From Bacillus proteolyticus (GTDB lineage Bacteria; Bacillota; Bacilli; Bacillales; Bacillaceae_G), in NCBI RefSeq assembly GCF_001884065.1, contig NZ_MACH01000116.1, forward strand, positions 1 through 64,000: DNA of 64,000 nucleotides. Reading direction: 5' to 3'. This document shows, piece after piece, positions 36,057-45,187 of this stretch. Below the pieces are notes generated by a model. That model was not told the origin of the DNA and did not search any database. It saw only the letters and a list, made by a program, of their open reading frames with translations. The translations under genes were made by a program, and so were the position numbers. Within the stretch, counting starts at the first letter, position 1, and each line of letters begins with the position of its first letter.

Positions 36057-36097
36057 AAAAAAGGAAAGAAGAGTCAGCCTCATCTTTCCTTTTTTCT
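36057..36097. terminator. Terminator after the GGDEF-EAL gene
   Basis: AAAAAAGGAAAGA pairs with TCTTTCCTTTTTT around a 13-base loop. Confidence 0.85.
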
Positions 36098-36189
36098 ATA
36101 CTTTTTAACTTTTCATTTCCCTCGCATATCATTTATTTAAGCAATTATTAATACATTTATGATAACAGACTTGAATAGGAGGGAATGAA

Positions 36190-37356
36190 ATGTACCAAGA
36201 TAACCAAAATAATAAACTTTACAAAAACATCCCTCTGTCCCTCTTCTCTATAAAAACAGAACTAAAACAAAAATGTATTAACGCAAATAGCTCCCCTTAT
36301 ACTCTTTCTAAAGAGGAAAAAATATTAATCTCTACAATTAAAGAACGAACTAAATTATTAAATCAAAACAACGTTACAAGAACACGTGCTTACTATCAAT
36401 TTTACAAAAGATATCCTGAAATACATTGGGCACTGCTTGGACATATGGTATCGCGTAACGGCGGTTGGAACATGACAGATTTAAAAGGTGACTTATATAC
36501 GAAGTTATTATCTGAGAAAGATCAATTTACTTTCTTTTCTTTTTTAGAGCGAGGAAATTGGCTTATTTTTCAAGATGTGTATCCACAATTTTTATTATAT
36601 GAGCAAAGTTTAAAAATATCCCGAAACCTCTTTCACCTTCTACCGTCCCTTAATGTTTCAACATTTATGGAAACGATGTGGAACTTTTTTTGGAAAACTG
36701 GAAACAAAAAAATATTAGCAATTGCGACGATTATTAATGAACAAAACTACTTAGAAAAAAGAGTGATTCAAAATACACACTTCAAAAAAACAGTACTAAA
36801 TAGTATTGGTTTCAAACTTTTTGATTTTTTTCAATTTAATCATATCCTTTTTCCCTTCTATGAAGAAAGTTCCAAACAGAAAGCAATATTAATTGGTGAT
36901 ACAATGACACATTTTACTTCCTTACACGAACGACTTTTGCTCGGAAAAAGATTATATGCATTATTATTTCATGATGAACATGCGTTAGCTCGTATACTAC
37001 AATGGGTTGATACTCATCCACACACTGGCTCACGAAAAGATTATTGGCCACATTTATTTTCAAGTGTAAATGAATCTTTCTCAAGAGAGTTTTATAAACG
37101 AAGAATAAAGAAATGCCAATTAAAAAATGATTCCTACCGTATATATAGCCCTGCACTTATGTACGCATGGAAAAATATAAAACATGAAGAAACAGTACAT
37201 GAAGATTGGTTTAACGACTGGCAAGTCATACATTATTTAACTGATAAGGAGGAAAGCATACATGGACAAATTACAGAAGAATACTGTAAAACACTCGAAA
37301 AAATTGAACTCGCAATTCTTGCAAAAAAAAATATTCTCCTTCGAGAAGAAGAATGA
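36190..37356 (+). CDS. DUF2515 protein (YppC-like)
   Basis: 388 residues, mostly helical and rich in aromatic and basic residues, with no signal peptide. The segment YYQFYKRYPEIHWALLGHMVSRNGGWNM and the HERLLLGKRLYALLF region resemble the DUF2515/YppC family, whose role is unknown. It has an AGGAGGG site. Its last 95 bases overlap the next gene in a different frame. Confidence 0.75.
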   Translation: MYQDNQNNKLYKNIPLSLFSIKTELKQKCINANSSPYTLSKEEKILISTIKERTKLLNQNNVTRTRAYYQFYKRYPEIHWALLGHMVSRNGGWNMTDLKGDLYTKLLSEKDQFTFFSFLERGNWLIFQDVYPQFLLYEQSLKISRNLFHLLPSLNVSTFMETMWNFFWKTGNKKILAIATIINEQNYLEKRVIQNTHFKKTVLNSIGFKLFDFFQFNHILFPFYEESSKQKAILIGDTMTHFTSLHERLLLGKRLYALLFHDEHALARILQWVDTHPHTGSRKDYWPHLFSSVNESFSREFYKRRIKKCQLKNDSYRIYSPALMYAWKNIKHEETVHEDWFNDWQVIHYLTDKEESIHGQITEEYCKTLEKIELAILAKKNILLREEE

Positions 37357-37732
37357 TTATCTAGCATTGGTAGTTACAATCTTTCTCTCTTCTATTATTG
37401 GAACTTGCTTAGATGCTTTCTTTATTCATAAACAAATATATTCCTTTCCAGCTAGGCCCTTTTCCTCCACATTTTCGGTTAATATAGCTTTTACATTGTT
37501 CGTACTGCCAATTTTAACAGCTACCTTTATGCACATTTCAAAAAAATTATCTAAAGTCTCTAGAATTCTATTTATTATTTCAATAGGTATTTGCGCTAGT
37601 ATTTTTGAACAAATCGCGGAAGGTTTAGGTTTATTTGTACATAGTGCAGATTGGAACCATATATATTCTTTATTTGGTTATATGATTTTCTTTTCTTTTA
37701 TTTGGAAAGTGTATAATTTAATACAAAAATAA
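37262..37732 (+). CDS. Four-helix membrane protein overlapping the DUF2515 gene
   Basis: 156 residues. After a basic N-terminus (about 30 residues), four hydrophobic segments follow: LALVVTIFLSSIIGTCLDAF, VNIAFTLFVLPILTATFMHI, ILFIISIGICASIFEQIA, and YSLFGYMIFFSFIWKVYNLI. The start is supported by a perfect AAGGAGG at 37246-37252, inside the upstream gene. No family recognised. It ends at a terminator, so the pair forms one unit. Confidence 0.75.
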   Translation: MDKLQKNTVKHSKKLNSQFLQKKIFSFEKKNDYLALVVTIFLSSIIGTCLDAFFIHKQIYSFPARPFSSTFSVNIAFTLFVLPILTATFMHISKKLSKVSRILFIISIGICASIFEQIAEGLGLFVHSADWNHIYSLFGYMIFFSFIWKVYNLIQK

Positions 37733-37754
37733 AGAGACCATTATAGGTCTCTTC
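37731..37754. terminator. Bidirectional terminator, membrane protein / YfmQ-like gene
   Basis: AAGAGACC-ATTATA-GGTCTCTT lies between the two converging stop codons. Confidence 0.8.
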
Positions 37755-38180
37755 TTAAGCATAATCTTCAGTTATGGCTAATGGTGCAAGAGTTTGAAGA
37801 CTTTTAGAGCGCAAACGATAGGCAACGACTTTCTTTTTATATTGCTTTATTACATCAACATGTTCCTCATAGCTATATAGAGAAAATCTAATATTTTTAT
37901 TCCCTTTCTTCGTATCAATGACTATTGGTGTTCCTTCACCGTGCGGCGGAAAATAATGTTTATCCAAAAATAAGGCCTCATTAAATTCGTTAATAACTTG
38001 TAGTTTCATTTCTCCCTCTATATTTTTTCCATCTATCGATATAGAGGTATTCTCCTCCTCAAGTTTTTGATGTAATTCAAATCTACTAATAATAGATTCT
38101 ACAACAGAAGTTGGCATACTAGAAACTAGTACTTTAAGAGAACCAAAAATAAATAATGTAACTATAAACCATGTTGTCAC
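37755..38180 (-). CDS. YfmQ-like protein
   Basis: About 141 residues. One N-terminal membrane helix (TTWFIVTLFIFGSLKVLVSS) is followed by a soluble domain with FNEALFLDKHYF, VIDTKKGNKNIRFSLYSYEEHVDVIKQ and a conserved YRLRSKSLQ tail, as I recall for the YfmQ family (unknown function). A GTG at 38180 is spaced 9 bases from GGAG and is preferred; the ATG at 38195 has no site. It follows lrgB closely and is probably in its operon. Confidence 0.65.
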   Translation of the reverse strand: MTTWFIVTLFIFGSLKVLVSSMPTSVVESIISRFELHQKLEEENTSISIDGKNIEGEMKLQVINEFNEALFLDKHYFPPHGEGTPIVIDTKKGNKNIRFSLYSYEEHVDVIKQYKKKVVAYRLRSKSLQTLAPLAITEDYA

Positions 38181-38201
38181 TTTTATCATCTCCATTACAT
38201 T

Positions 38202-38873
38202 TTAAAATATAAATTTCGTTCCATACGGTATGAATATACTAATGAGTATTCCTGTTACAATCATCGTTACCGAACCGATAGTCGCTTCTTTCTCGCCTTC
38301 CTTCACTAGACGACTCACACCGATAATATGTGAGGCGCAGCCCATTCCAACGCCTTTTCCAATCGTACTTGTTATACGAAAAAACTTAAGTACTGTTGGT
38401 CCGATAATAGCACCTGTTATTCCTGCAACAACTACAAAGCTAGAAGTCATAGATGGAATACCACCAATTTGATCCGCTAATGAAATGGCAATTGGCATTG
38501 TCGCTAATTGCGGGAGCGTTGTTAGTATAAGTTCCTTATCTATATTTAAAATTCTACCAAGTGCTACATTCATAATCGTTAAAGCTACTATACCTATCAA
38601 TACGCCAATTAGTATCGATAAAAAGTTTTTTATCAGTATCTTGCGCTCTTTAAATAGAGGTATAGCTAACGCTACAATTGCAGGGCTCAAGAAGCCTGAA
38701 AGAATGTCTCCTCCATTTTCCTTATACTCATGATGAGAGATTCCGAAAATAAGGAATAAACAAATCATAATTGTTGTAACTGTTAATACCGGTAACGTAA
38801 ATGGAAACGTATATTTTTTATACAGCTTTGTCGCGAATAAATATATTACTACAGTAATAATAATAAAGACCAT
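38202..38873 (-). CDS. lrgB: LrgB/CidB-family membrane protein
   Basis: 223 residues and several membrane helices. Family hallmarks: SGFLSPAIVALAIPLFK, TTLPQLATMPIAISLADQIGG, and MGCASHIIGVSRLVKEGE. Together with the upstream LrgA-type protein it modulates murein hydrolase activity and autolysis in Staphylococcus, or exports small metabolites such as pyruvate in Bacillus. AAGGTG site; 23 bases after lrgA. Confidence 0.92.
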   Translation of the reverse strand: MVFIIITVVIYLFATKLYKKYTFPFTLPVLTVTTIMICLFLIFGISHHEYKENGGDILSGFLSPAIVALAIPLFKERKILIKNFLSILIGVLIGIVALTIMNVALGRILNIDKELILTTLPQLATMPIAISLADQIGGIPSMTSSFVVVAGITGAIIGPTVLKFFRITSTIGKGVGMGCASHIIGVSRLVKEGEKEATIGSVTMIVTGILISIFIPYGTKFIF

Positions 38874-38896
38874 TTGAATAGCGCACCTTGTCGATT

Positions 38897-39253
38897 TTAT
38901 TTTTTTGATGTTACTAACAATTGACTTACATACCCTGAAACAATCAATGTTACTATCGTACTTGCAACAACTAAAAGAAATATAATACTCCCCTTACTAA
39001 AAAGAAAAGACCCATATTCCATTAACCCAGTTGTCGAAGGAATTAGAAATAATGGTAAAAATATTATTAACTTTTCTGCACCTACCTCAAACCATTTTAA
39101 CGGTAAAATACGAGTGGAGAGGAGCAAGAACAGCATTAACATCCCAATTAAACTTCCTGGCATCGATAGATGGAATACTCCCTGAATCCACGTTCCAGCT
39201 AAGCTAAATACATATAGCACGCCTACTTGAAGTAAAAGCGTCACGTACTTCAT
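38897..39253 (-). CDS. lrgA: LrgA/CidA-family holin-like protein
   Basis: 118 residues and four membrane helices. Hallmarks: LAGTWIQGVFHLSMPGSLIGMLML and the IIFLPLFLIPSTTGLMEY segment. It is holin-like and pairs with LrgB. It follows the MocR-type regulator gene by 33 bases, an unusual regulator for this family (LysR or LytSR are typical). Confidence 0.9.
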   Translation of the reverse strand: MKYVTLLLQVGVLYVFSLAGTWIQGVFHLSMPGSLIGMLMLFLLLSTRILPLKWFEVGAEKLIIFLPLFLIPSTTGLMEYGSFLFSKGSIIFLLVVASTIVTLIVSGYVSQLLVTSKK

Positions 39254-39286
39254 TTTTTTCCCTCATTTCAATATCGAGCATCACTA

Positions 39287-40720
39287 TTACGAAATCTCAT
39301 TTAACGTTTCTGCAAACCTCATAATTCCCAGTTGAATTTGTTCTACGTCTACTCTCCCAAAAGTAAAACGAATATATTCACTTTTAGAACCTAAAACACT
39401 TCCCGGAACGAATGCTACACCATTTCGTATCGATTCACCTAACAAATGATATTCATCAAACGTTCCTTGCACTTTGCACCATAAATGTATTCCGCCCTCC
39501 GGAACGAAAAATTCAACTCGGTCCCCTAATAATTCTTCAAGCTTTTTAATTAACTCATCTCTTCTTTGTTTCAATTGTCCACGAAGCATTGTAATATGCG
39601 CATGAAAATCTTCTGATTCTAAAAATTGATTTGCTACCCACTGTGTAAATACACTATGACCAAAATCAACTTGTTGCTTCGCATCTGCTAAACGTTCTAT
39701 TACGCGTGTAGGACCAATTACCCAACCAATACGTAATCCTGATGCAACAATTTTTGATAATGAACTTACATAAAGAACATTCCCATTTTGATCCATTGAT
39801 TTTAATGTGGGATTCACTTCTCCATTAAAAGAAGTTAAGCTATATGGATCATCTTCAACAATCGGTATACCGTATTCAGAAGACAGTTCTAGAATTTTTT
39901 TACGTCTCGCTACTGAAAGCACAGTACCAGTTGGATTTTGATAATCTGGATTCAGAAAGACCATACGAATACGATGCTTTTTGTGCAAATCAATTAAATC
40001 ATCTGGATTCATTCCGTGCTGATCAACAGGTAAATGGAATATTTTTAAACCAGCGGATTTAAACATCGGAAGTGAGAAACAATACGACGGATCCTCAATT
40101 GCAATCGCATCACCAGGTTTTAATAAACATTGAACGATAAGATTCAGCGCCTGTTGTGCTCCAGATGTAATAAGTATAGAACTTGAATCTGCTTCAATTT
40201 GTTTATATTGCTGAACATGTGCTGCAATTGTTTTTCTCAACATTTCATTTCCAAGTGGATGGTCATAACCAAGGTTTTCCATAAATGTTTTCTCCGACAA
40301 AATCGTTCGGAATCTATCACTTGGAATTAATTCCGGTGACAATTCACCACTCGCTAAATTAATTAAGTCATCTTTTTGTGTTTCCGTTCGAATTTGTTGA
40401 ACAAGTGGTACATTAGGTAAGAACGATCCATCCTCAACGTACCTACCCCAGTTCGGTATTCGTTTATGTGACACACCCCATATATCTGTATTTACCCGTG
40501 TTCCGCTTCCTTTTTGCCGTTCTACTACTCCAAGTGATTTTAATTCTTCATATGCAGCTACTATTGTGCTCCGGTTCACTTGTAATTCCTTTGCTAACAT
40601 ACGCTCAGAAGGTAACTTACTATCAGAAGGAAATTCACCTGAAGAAATACCTCTTTCAATATAATCAGCAATTTGTTTATATACAGGTGTCTTATCTGCA
40701 CGATTTGGTTTCCATTCCAT
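39287..40720 (-). CDS. MocR/GabR-family regulator with aminotransferase domain
   Basis: 477 residues. The N-terminal GntR winged helix (TPVYKQIADYIERGISSG, LPSERMLAKELQVNRSTI) is joined to a class I aminotransferase-like domain with the PLP lysine in SSLSKIVASGLRIGW. Such regulators bind an amine or amino-acid ligand through PLP. GAGGAGG site before the ATG at 40720. The likely target is its own operon with lrgAB, or the neighbours upstream; neither can be decided from the sequence. Confidence 0.9.
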   Translation of the reverse strand: MEWKPNRADKTPVYKQIADYIERGISSGEFPSDSKLPSERMLAKELQVNRSTIVAAYEELKSLGVVERQKGSGTRVNTDIWGVSHKRIPNWGRYVEDGSFLPNVPLVQQIRTETQKDDLINLASGELSPELIPSDRFRTILSEKTFMENLGYDHPLGNEMLRKTIAAHVQQYKQIEADSSSILITSGAQQALNLIVQCLLKPGDAIAIEDPSYCFSLPMFKSAGLKIFHLPVDQHGMNPDDLIDLHKKHRIRMVFLNPDYQNPTGTVLSVARRKKILELSSEYGIPIVEDDPYSLTSFNGEVNPTLKSMDQNGNVLYVSSLSKIVASGLRIGWVIGPTRVIERLADAKQQVDFGHSVFTQWVANQFLESEDFHAHITMLRGQLKQRRDELIKKLEELLGDRVEFFVPEGGIHLWCKVQGTFDEYHLLGESIRNGVAFVPGSVLGSKSEYIRFTFGRVDVEQIQLGIMRFAETLNEIS

Positions 40721-40764
40721 ATAGTTGCCTCCTCTCAAAACTAACTATACCTTACTCATTAATA

Positions 40765-40778
40765 ACAGTATTCACTGT
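40765..40778. promoter_or_regulatory. Candidate operator upstream of the MocR gene
   Basis: ACAGTATTCACTGT is an inverted repeat (ACAGT...ACTGT) 45 bases before the MocR start; it may be its own binding site. Confidence 0.3.
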
Positions 40779-40788
40779 AACAATAGTA

Positions 40789-41562
40789 TTAATTAAGCGC
40801 ATGATATAAAAATGTTTCTACTGTTATATTAAAGCTAGTCGGCTGTTCTAAATAAGGCAAGTGCCCGCTATTTTTAAACTCAATGAAAGTTGTATTTTTT
40901 AAATACTTTTCAAACACTCTTACATATTTTTCTGGGACAAAATCATCATTTCTCCCTCTTATAATTAAAGCAGGACATGAAATATTTGAAAGAAACAGTC
41001 TTTGATCATAATCAACTAATTCAGCAAATAACCTTTGAATATGCACCGTGTTAATAGACTGTAAAGATTGATAAAATCCTCGAACGATTCCTTCATTACC
41101 TTCTACTCCCATCGCCTTCAATAATGTATCCGCCCATGTTTTTCCGTTATCATGTAAGCTAAGTAAATCATATACTTCAAGTCGTTTTTTCTTATCTATT
41201 GGTTCCAAATAGGGAAATGCATTTACAACAATTAAGCTAGAAACAAAACTTGGATATTGAATGGAAAAATCGATACCGACTCTAGCCCCTTTTGAAAGGC
41301 CGCAAATGACTACTTTTTGTAACTTTAAATAATTGCATAACTCATACAAAACATTTGAGTATTCTTTAAAGCTAATTTCTAGTCCTTCAGATTTCCCATG
41401 TCCAGGTAAATCAATTGAAACCACTGTCCAACTTTTCTTAAAATATTGCCTTTGATATAGCCAATTGTTTGAGTTTCCTCCAAGGCCATGTAAAAACAAT
41501 ATAACAGGACCAGATCCTTCTATATTGTAAAAAACCTTTCGATTATTATATTCAAAATACAT
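40789..41562 (-). CDS. Alpha/beta hydrolase
   Basis: 257 residues. HGLGGNSNNW oxyanion loop, nucleophile elbow CGLSKGAR, acidic residue in IRGRNDDFVPE and the His in SGHLPYLEQP. The start MYFEYNNRK at 41562 is spaced correctly from AAGGTG; earlier in-frame starts overlap the site. It lies 23 bases after bshB2, so both may be cotranscribed. Confidence 0.85.
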   Translation of the reverse strand: MYFEYNNRKVFYNIEGSGPVILFLHGLGGNSNNWLYQRQYFKKSWTVVSIDLPGHGKSEGLEISFKEYSNVLYELCNYLKLQKVVICGLSKGARVGIDFSIQYPSFVSSLIVVNAFPYLEPIDKKKRLEVYDLLSLHDNGKTWADTLLKAMGVEGNEGIVRGFYQSLQSINTVHIQRLFAELVDYDQRLFLSNISCPALIIRGRNDDFVPEKYVRVFEKYLKNTTFIEFKNSGHLPYLEQPTSFNITVETFLYHALN

Positions 41563-41585
41563 ATTCATCACCTTCAGCTGTCGTA

Positions 41586-42266
41586 TCACTCATTCTTATC
41601 TTTGAATGGATATATCCAAAACGGTTCTCTTTCTAACCACTCGACTGTGCCTGAAATACCGTCTTCATACTCTCTTTCCAGCTCATCCACTTTAGTTGTA
41701 AATTGTGATGCATGTGCTCGTAATGCTTCCAATTTTTTCGGAACATATTTTTTCACTTCATTTTTAAAATCTGGAGGTCCTATTTCGTCTTCATGATTTT
41801 TCGAAAAAGCTACAGCATAAAAGGCTGGTCGTTTACTTTCTGAAATATTAGCTAAGGCCTCTACTACTGCTTCCCCTGTTGCATCGTGATCTGGATGAAC
41901 TGCATACCCAGGATAGAAAGAAATAACTACAGAAGGATTCAATTCTTCAATACAGTTTTGAATCAAGCTTTTTAATTTTCCAGGCTCTTCAAATTCAAGA
42001 GTTTTATCACGATATCCCATCATACGTAAATCTTCAATCCCTAAAATATTTGTAGCTCGCTTTAACTCTTTTTCTCTAATAGTATATAAAGATTCACGAG
42101 TTGCAAAAGGTGGATTCCCTATCGCTCTCCCCATTTCACCAAGCGTTAAGCAAACGTAGGTAAGAGGGACTTTCTGCTCCGTATAAGCCAAAATTGTTCC
42201 CGCCACACAATACGACTCATCATCTGGATGCGGGAAAACAACTAAAACATGGCGCTCATTTTTCAT
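41586..42266 (-). CDS. bshB2: PIG-L deacetylase BshB2 (bacillithiol synthesis)
   Basis: 226 residues. The zinc motif HPDDE (VVFPHPDDESYC) and HPDHDATG are intact. The enzyme removes the acetyl group from GlcNAc-malate before cysteine addition to make bacillithiol; BshB2 has overlapping activity with BshB1. An in-frame extension to 42323 has no site, whereas GGAGGAG precedes the ATG at 42266 (11 bases). Confidence 0.9.
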   Translation of the reverse strand: MKNERHVLVVFPHPDDESYCVAGTILAYTEQKVPLTYVCLTLGEMGRAIGNPPFATRESLYTIREKELKRATNILGIEDLRMMGYRDKTLEFEEPGKLKSLIQNCIEELNPSVVISFYPGYAVHPDHDATGEAVVEALANISESKRPAFYAVAFSKNHEDEIGPPDFKNEVKKYVPKKLEALRAHASQFTTKVDELEREYEDGISGTVEWLEREPFWIYPFKDKNE

Positions 42267-42298
42267 CAATACATTAACTCCTCCATCATATACACACT

Positions 42299-42493
42299 CT
42301 ATAAAATAACGACCGCATACCAAGTAACTCCCACAAGAAGCCCTAAAAGAAGAATGATATAGATAGCAGATAAGTTTTTTACATTCCTCTTTGTAGACTT
42401 ACCGTAATTCTCTTCTACATTTCGTGCGACTAGTACGGTCCCAAATAGTGATACAACTACAATAATAACAACTAGTGAAATCGCAAAACTCAT
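42299..42493 (-). CDS. Small two-helix membrane protein
   Basis: 64 residues with two hydrophobic helices (AISLVVIIVVVSLFGTVLVA and AIYIILLLGLLVGVTWYAVV) joined by a basic loop (NYGKSTKRNVKN). GAGAGGTG site before the ATG. Unknown function; 32 bases upstream of bshB2 and probably its operon partner. Confidence 0.7.
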   Translation of the reverse strand: MSFAISLVVIIVVVSLFGTVLVARNVEENYGKSTKRNVKNLSAIYIILLLGLLVGVTWYAVVIL

Positions 42494-42627
42494 TGTCTTT
42501 CACCTCTCTAAGGCCAGTCTATTTTAAAGCATGAATAAAATACTACCTTTCTTCTCTTATCATAATAGATGTTTGTAAAAAACGGACCAACCACTTTTGT
42601 GTTTTTTTGCTCATCCACTTTAAATAT

Positions 42628-42666
42628 AAAAAGCAACTGCTCACTTAGGACCAGTTGCTTTTTTAT
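42628..42666. terminator. Terminator downstream of the decayed gene
   Basis: AAAAAGCAACTG pairs with CAGTTGCTTTTT around a 12-base loop. It is left over from the gene whose remnant lies at 42687-42863. Confidence 0.8.
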
Positions 42667-42686
42667 AAGGCTACTTATATTCATTT

Positions 42687-42863
42687 TCAATTAAAATTAA
42701 TTCGATTTAAAAGTTTGGTCCTTTCATAATGAAACATTGATTGAGATAGCTCGAAAATTGTTCCATTTACAAGATAAACTGTATTTTCAATAAGGAGCGC
42801 TGGATCATAGTACCAATACGTTTCATATTCATTCGCATGATTTGCTGCTAGTACATTTTCTTT
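42687..42863 (-). pseudogene. Remnant resembling the C-terminus of a GntR/UTRA regulator
   Basis: The minus strand is open for 58 codons but has an in-frame stop at its beginning, no start codon and no ribosome site. The translation has protein-like content (NEYETYWYYDPALLIENTVY, then LVNGTIFELSQSMFHYERTK). The pattern of an ENTVYL strand, NGTIFE and a Tyr-rich end resembles the last strands of the UTRA ligand domain. Loss of the N-terminal part is inferred. Confidence 0.35.
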
Positions 42864-42916
42864 TTAATCATCCACACTATAAGCAGGCAAGTAAACATGC
42901 GTAAATGTTAACAGAC

Positions 42917-44632
42917 TTATTCTTCAATAATGAATTGTGAAATTAGCATTTCTAAATTTTCGACTTTCTTTTTCATTTCATTAGATTTCGTCGTTATTTC
43001 TTGAATCAATGTGGCTTGTGCTTGAATTGATTGTACCGTTCGATTCGTTTCTTGTGCGACTTGTGTTGCAGTTTCAGAAACTATTGATAAAGAGGCATTC
43101 ACTTCTTCTGTCCCAGCAGACATTTCTTCTGTGGCAGCAGACACTTCTTGAATTTGGGACGTTATTCTATTAATATCTTGCATAATAGATGAAAATGCGA
43201 GTTCTGCCTTATGTACTGCTTCTTTACCACCACTAGCCTGTTGTTGACCTTTTTTCATTACATGAACTGTATCCTGTGTATCTTGATGTATAAAGCGTAA
43301 TAAATTATTTATATCATTTACAGATGTTTTAGATTTCTCCGCCAGACCTCTTACTTCAGCTGCAACTACTGCAAATCCTTTTCCATTTTCTCCGGCGCGT
43401 GCTGCCTCAATTGCTGCATTTAAGGCAAGTAAATTCGTTTGTTCCGCAATATTAGTAATAATATCTAGCGCTTCTTCAATTTGTTGTGTACGCGTAACAA
43501 GTCTATCAATGACCTTAGAAGTTTCTTCGACAACTTCATTCACACTATTCATTTGACGAATAGATTGTTTTATAACTTCACTACCAAAATTTGCTTGGTC
43601 TATTGTTGCAACAGCAACTTCAGCAACCATCGCTGAAGATTCAGCTACTGTTTGAACTCCAGTTGCAATTTCTTCCATCGAAGTTGAACTTTCTTGAATA
43701 CTAGTCACTTGTCCCTCTATTTCTTTATTTACTTCAGAAGTAGTTCGAACAACCTCGTTTGATATATGTGCTGCCGTTTTTGTCTCTTGTAGCATATTTT
43801 CAGTTGAAATAATTACTTCTTTCGCTGTAACCTTTACCTGACCGATTAATTGTTGCAAGTTATCTAACATACTATTAAAGGATTGTACAATACGGCCTAA
43901 TTCGTTCTCGGATTTATAAGAAGTTCGAATTGTTAAATCTCCAGCAGATACTCGTTCCATATCTTTTTGTAATAATACAATTGGTTTTTTTATAGCATTT
44001 TTTATTATAAAACCAATAAAAATGATTATTATGATTCCAACAAATGAAATAATTACAAATGTTATTATTGTATTTCTCACACTATTAATATTCTCTTTTT
44101 GTAATTGTTCAGCCGCGGTATTATTATGTAAAATAAGTTCACGAATAGACTGAATTGTTTTTCCCATATTAGGTTCAATTTCTTTTAAATAATAGCTATA
44201 CGCTTCTTCATTATTAGTCAGTCCCAAGTCCTGTGCTTTCTCCATTTGCATTCTTAAATCTTTGAATTGACTTTGAAATGCATTATACAAGTTCTTTTCT
44301 TTATGAGAACTAATTCTAGCTTCAAATTGTTTTAATAACTCATCACTTTCTTTCCTAGTCTTATCTATTTCTGTTATTAGTTCTTTCATTCTGTTTTCAT
44401 CTTTCGATATCATAATCTCCATAAAATTCATATTAGCATGGTAAAAATTTGATTCTACAATTCCTATCCATTGAATTGGTAATAGCCTTTCGTCATACAT
44501 ACTAGAAGATGTATTTTCACCTTTTTGAAGCCCTAAAAACCCCAGTGAAGATAACATGATACAAGCCAAACTCGATATAATGACTAACACATTTAATTTC
44601 GTTCCAATTTTACTATTTTTAATAAAAAACAA
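42917..44632 (-). CDS. Methyl-accepting chemotaxis protein
   Basis: About 571 residues. An N-terminal helix ([20 protein letters not shown]), a four-helix-bundle sensor outside (about 35-190), a second membrane helix ([20 protein letters not shown]), a HAMP domain (about 210-265) and a long signalling coil follow. The conserved hairpin tip [19 protein letters not shown] is intact. The start is unclear: TTG at 44632 is 5 bases from AGGTGG, and GTG at 44641 overlaps that site. Ligand unknown. Confidence 0.93.
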   Translation of the reverse strand: MFFIKNSKIGTKLNVLVIISSLACIMLSSLGFLGLQKGENTSSSMYDERLLPIQWIGIVESNFYHANMNFMEIMISKDENRMKELITEIDKTRKESDELLKQFEARISSHKEKNLYNAFQSQFKDLRMQMEKAQDLGLTNNEEAYSYYLKEIEPNMGKTIQSIRELILHNNTAAEQLQKENINSVRNTIITFVIISFVGIIIIIFIGFIIKNAIKKPIVLLQKDMERVSAGDLTIRTSYKSENELGRIVQSFNSMLDNLQQLIGQVKVTAKEVIISTENMLQETKTAAHISNEVVRTTSEVNKEIEGQVTSIQESSTSMEEIATGVQTVAESSAMVAEVAVATIDQANFGSEVIKQSIRQMNSVNEVVEETSKVIDRLVTRTQQIEEALDIITNIAEQTNLLALNAAIEAARAGENGKGFAVVAAEVRGLAEKSKTSVNDINNLLRFIHQDTQDTVHVMKKGQQQASGGKEAVHKAELAFSSIMQDINRITSQIQEVSAATEEMSAGTEEVNASLSIVSETATQVAQETNRTVQSIQAQATLIQEITTKSNEMKKKVENLEMLISQFIIEE

Positions 44633-44641
44633 CAAATCCAC

Positions 44642-45187
44642 CTAATCTGTATATTATGTTTATATGTTTCATATTACAACAATAATCGACATTTATTTCG
44701 TATCAATCTTATAATTGTATTAAGTTATTATATTAACTATATAAACCTATTCAAAGAACTTTGATTCTCATAATATCAAATACTAAAAAGTCTTATGGGA
44801 ATTCTACAAAACTTTTAATAGAGTTACATTGTTTCTATGAAATTATGGTGAAAATGAAAGTGACTTATTAGTACTTATAACTTCTTGATAGAGAATCGGT
44901 AACCACGTCTTCGCTAAATAAGATTTGAAATCATTAACAGACCTCTTCACTTAAAAGGTCTGTTTTTTTATATGTAAGATTTTATTAATCATATGACATA
45001 GTGATCATTTAAAACTATTTCTTCTTTCAAATAAAAACATTTGTATTTACTCCACCACTCGGAGAAATTAAAAAAGCATCAAGTTCAAAAACGCCCTCTT
45101 TATTAATAAAAGCTATTTCTTAACTTCATAAAAGTGTTATACACTAAGAAAATAAAAAACAAACTATTCGTTAGCAGGTGAAAAAAT
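44642..45187. other. Intergenic stretch between chemoreceptor and flavoprotein genes
   Basis: 546 bases. It contains an orphan terminator (44937-44971) and a short minus-strand frame (44843-44940) ending in KSYLAKTWLPILYQEVISTN that could be a gene scar. No start codon or ribosome site supports it. A TAGACT-poor, AT-rich rest shows nothing else. Confidence 0.4.
44937..44971 (+). terminator. Orphan terminator
   Basis: CAGACCT pairs with AGGTCTG around an 11-base loop, followed by seven Ts. No gene on the plus strand ends here now. Confidence 0.65.

Noticed and set aside
42508-42690. Minus-strand frame of 60 codons
   Set aside because: It runs through a strong terminator hairpin and has no ribosome site.
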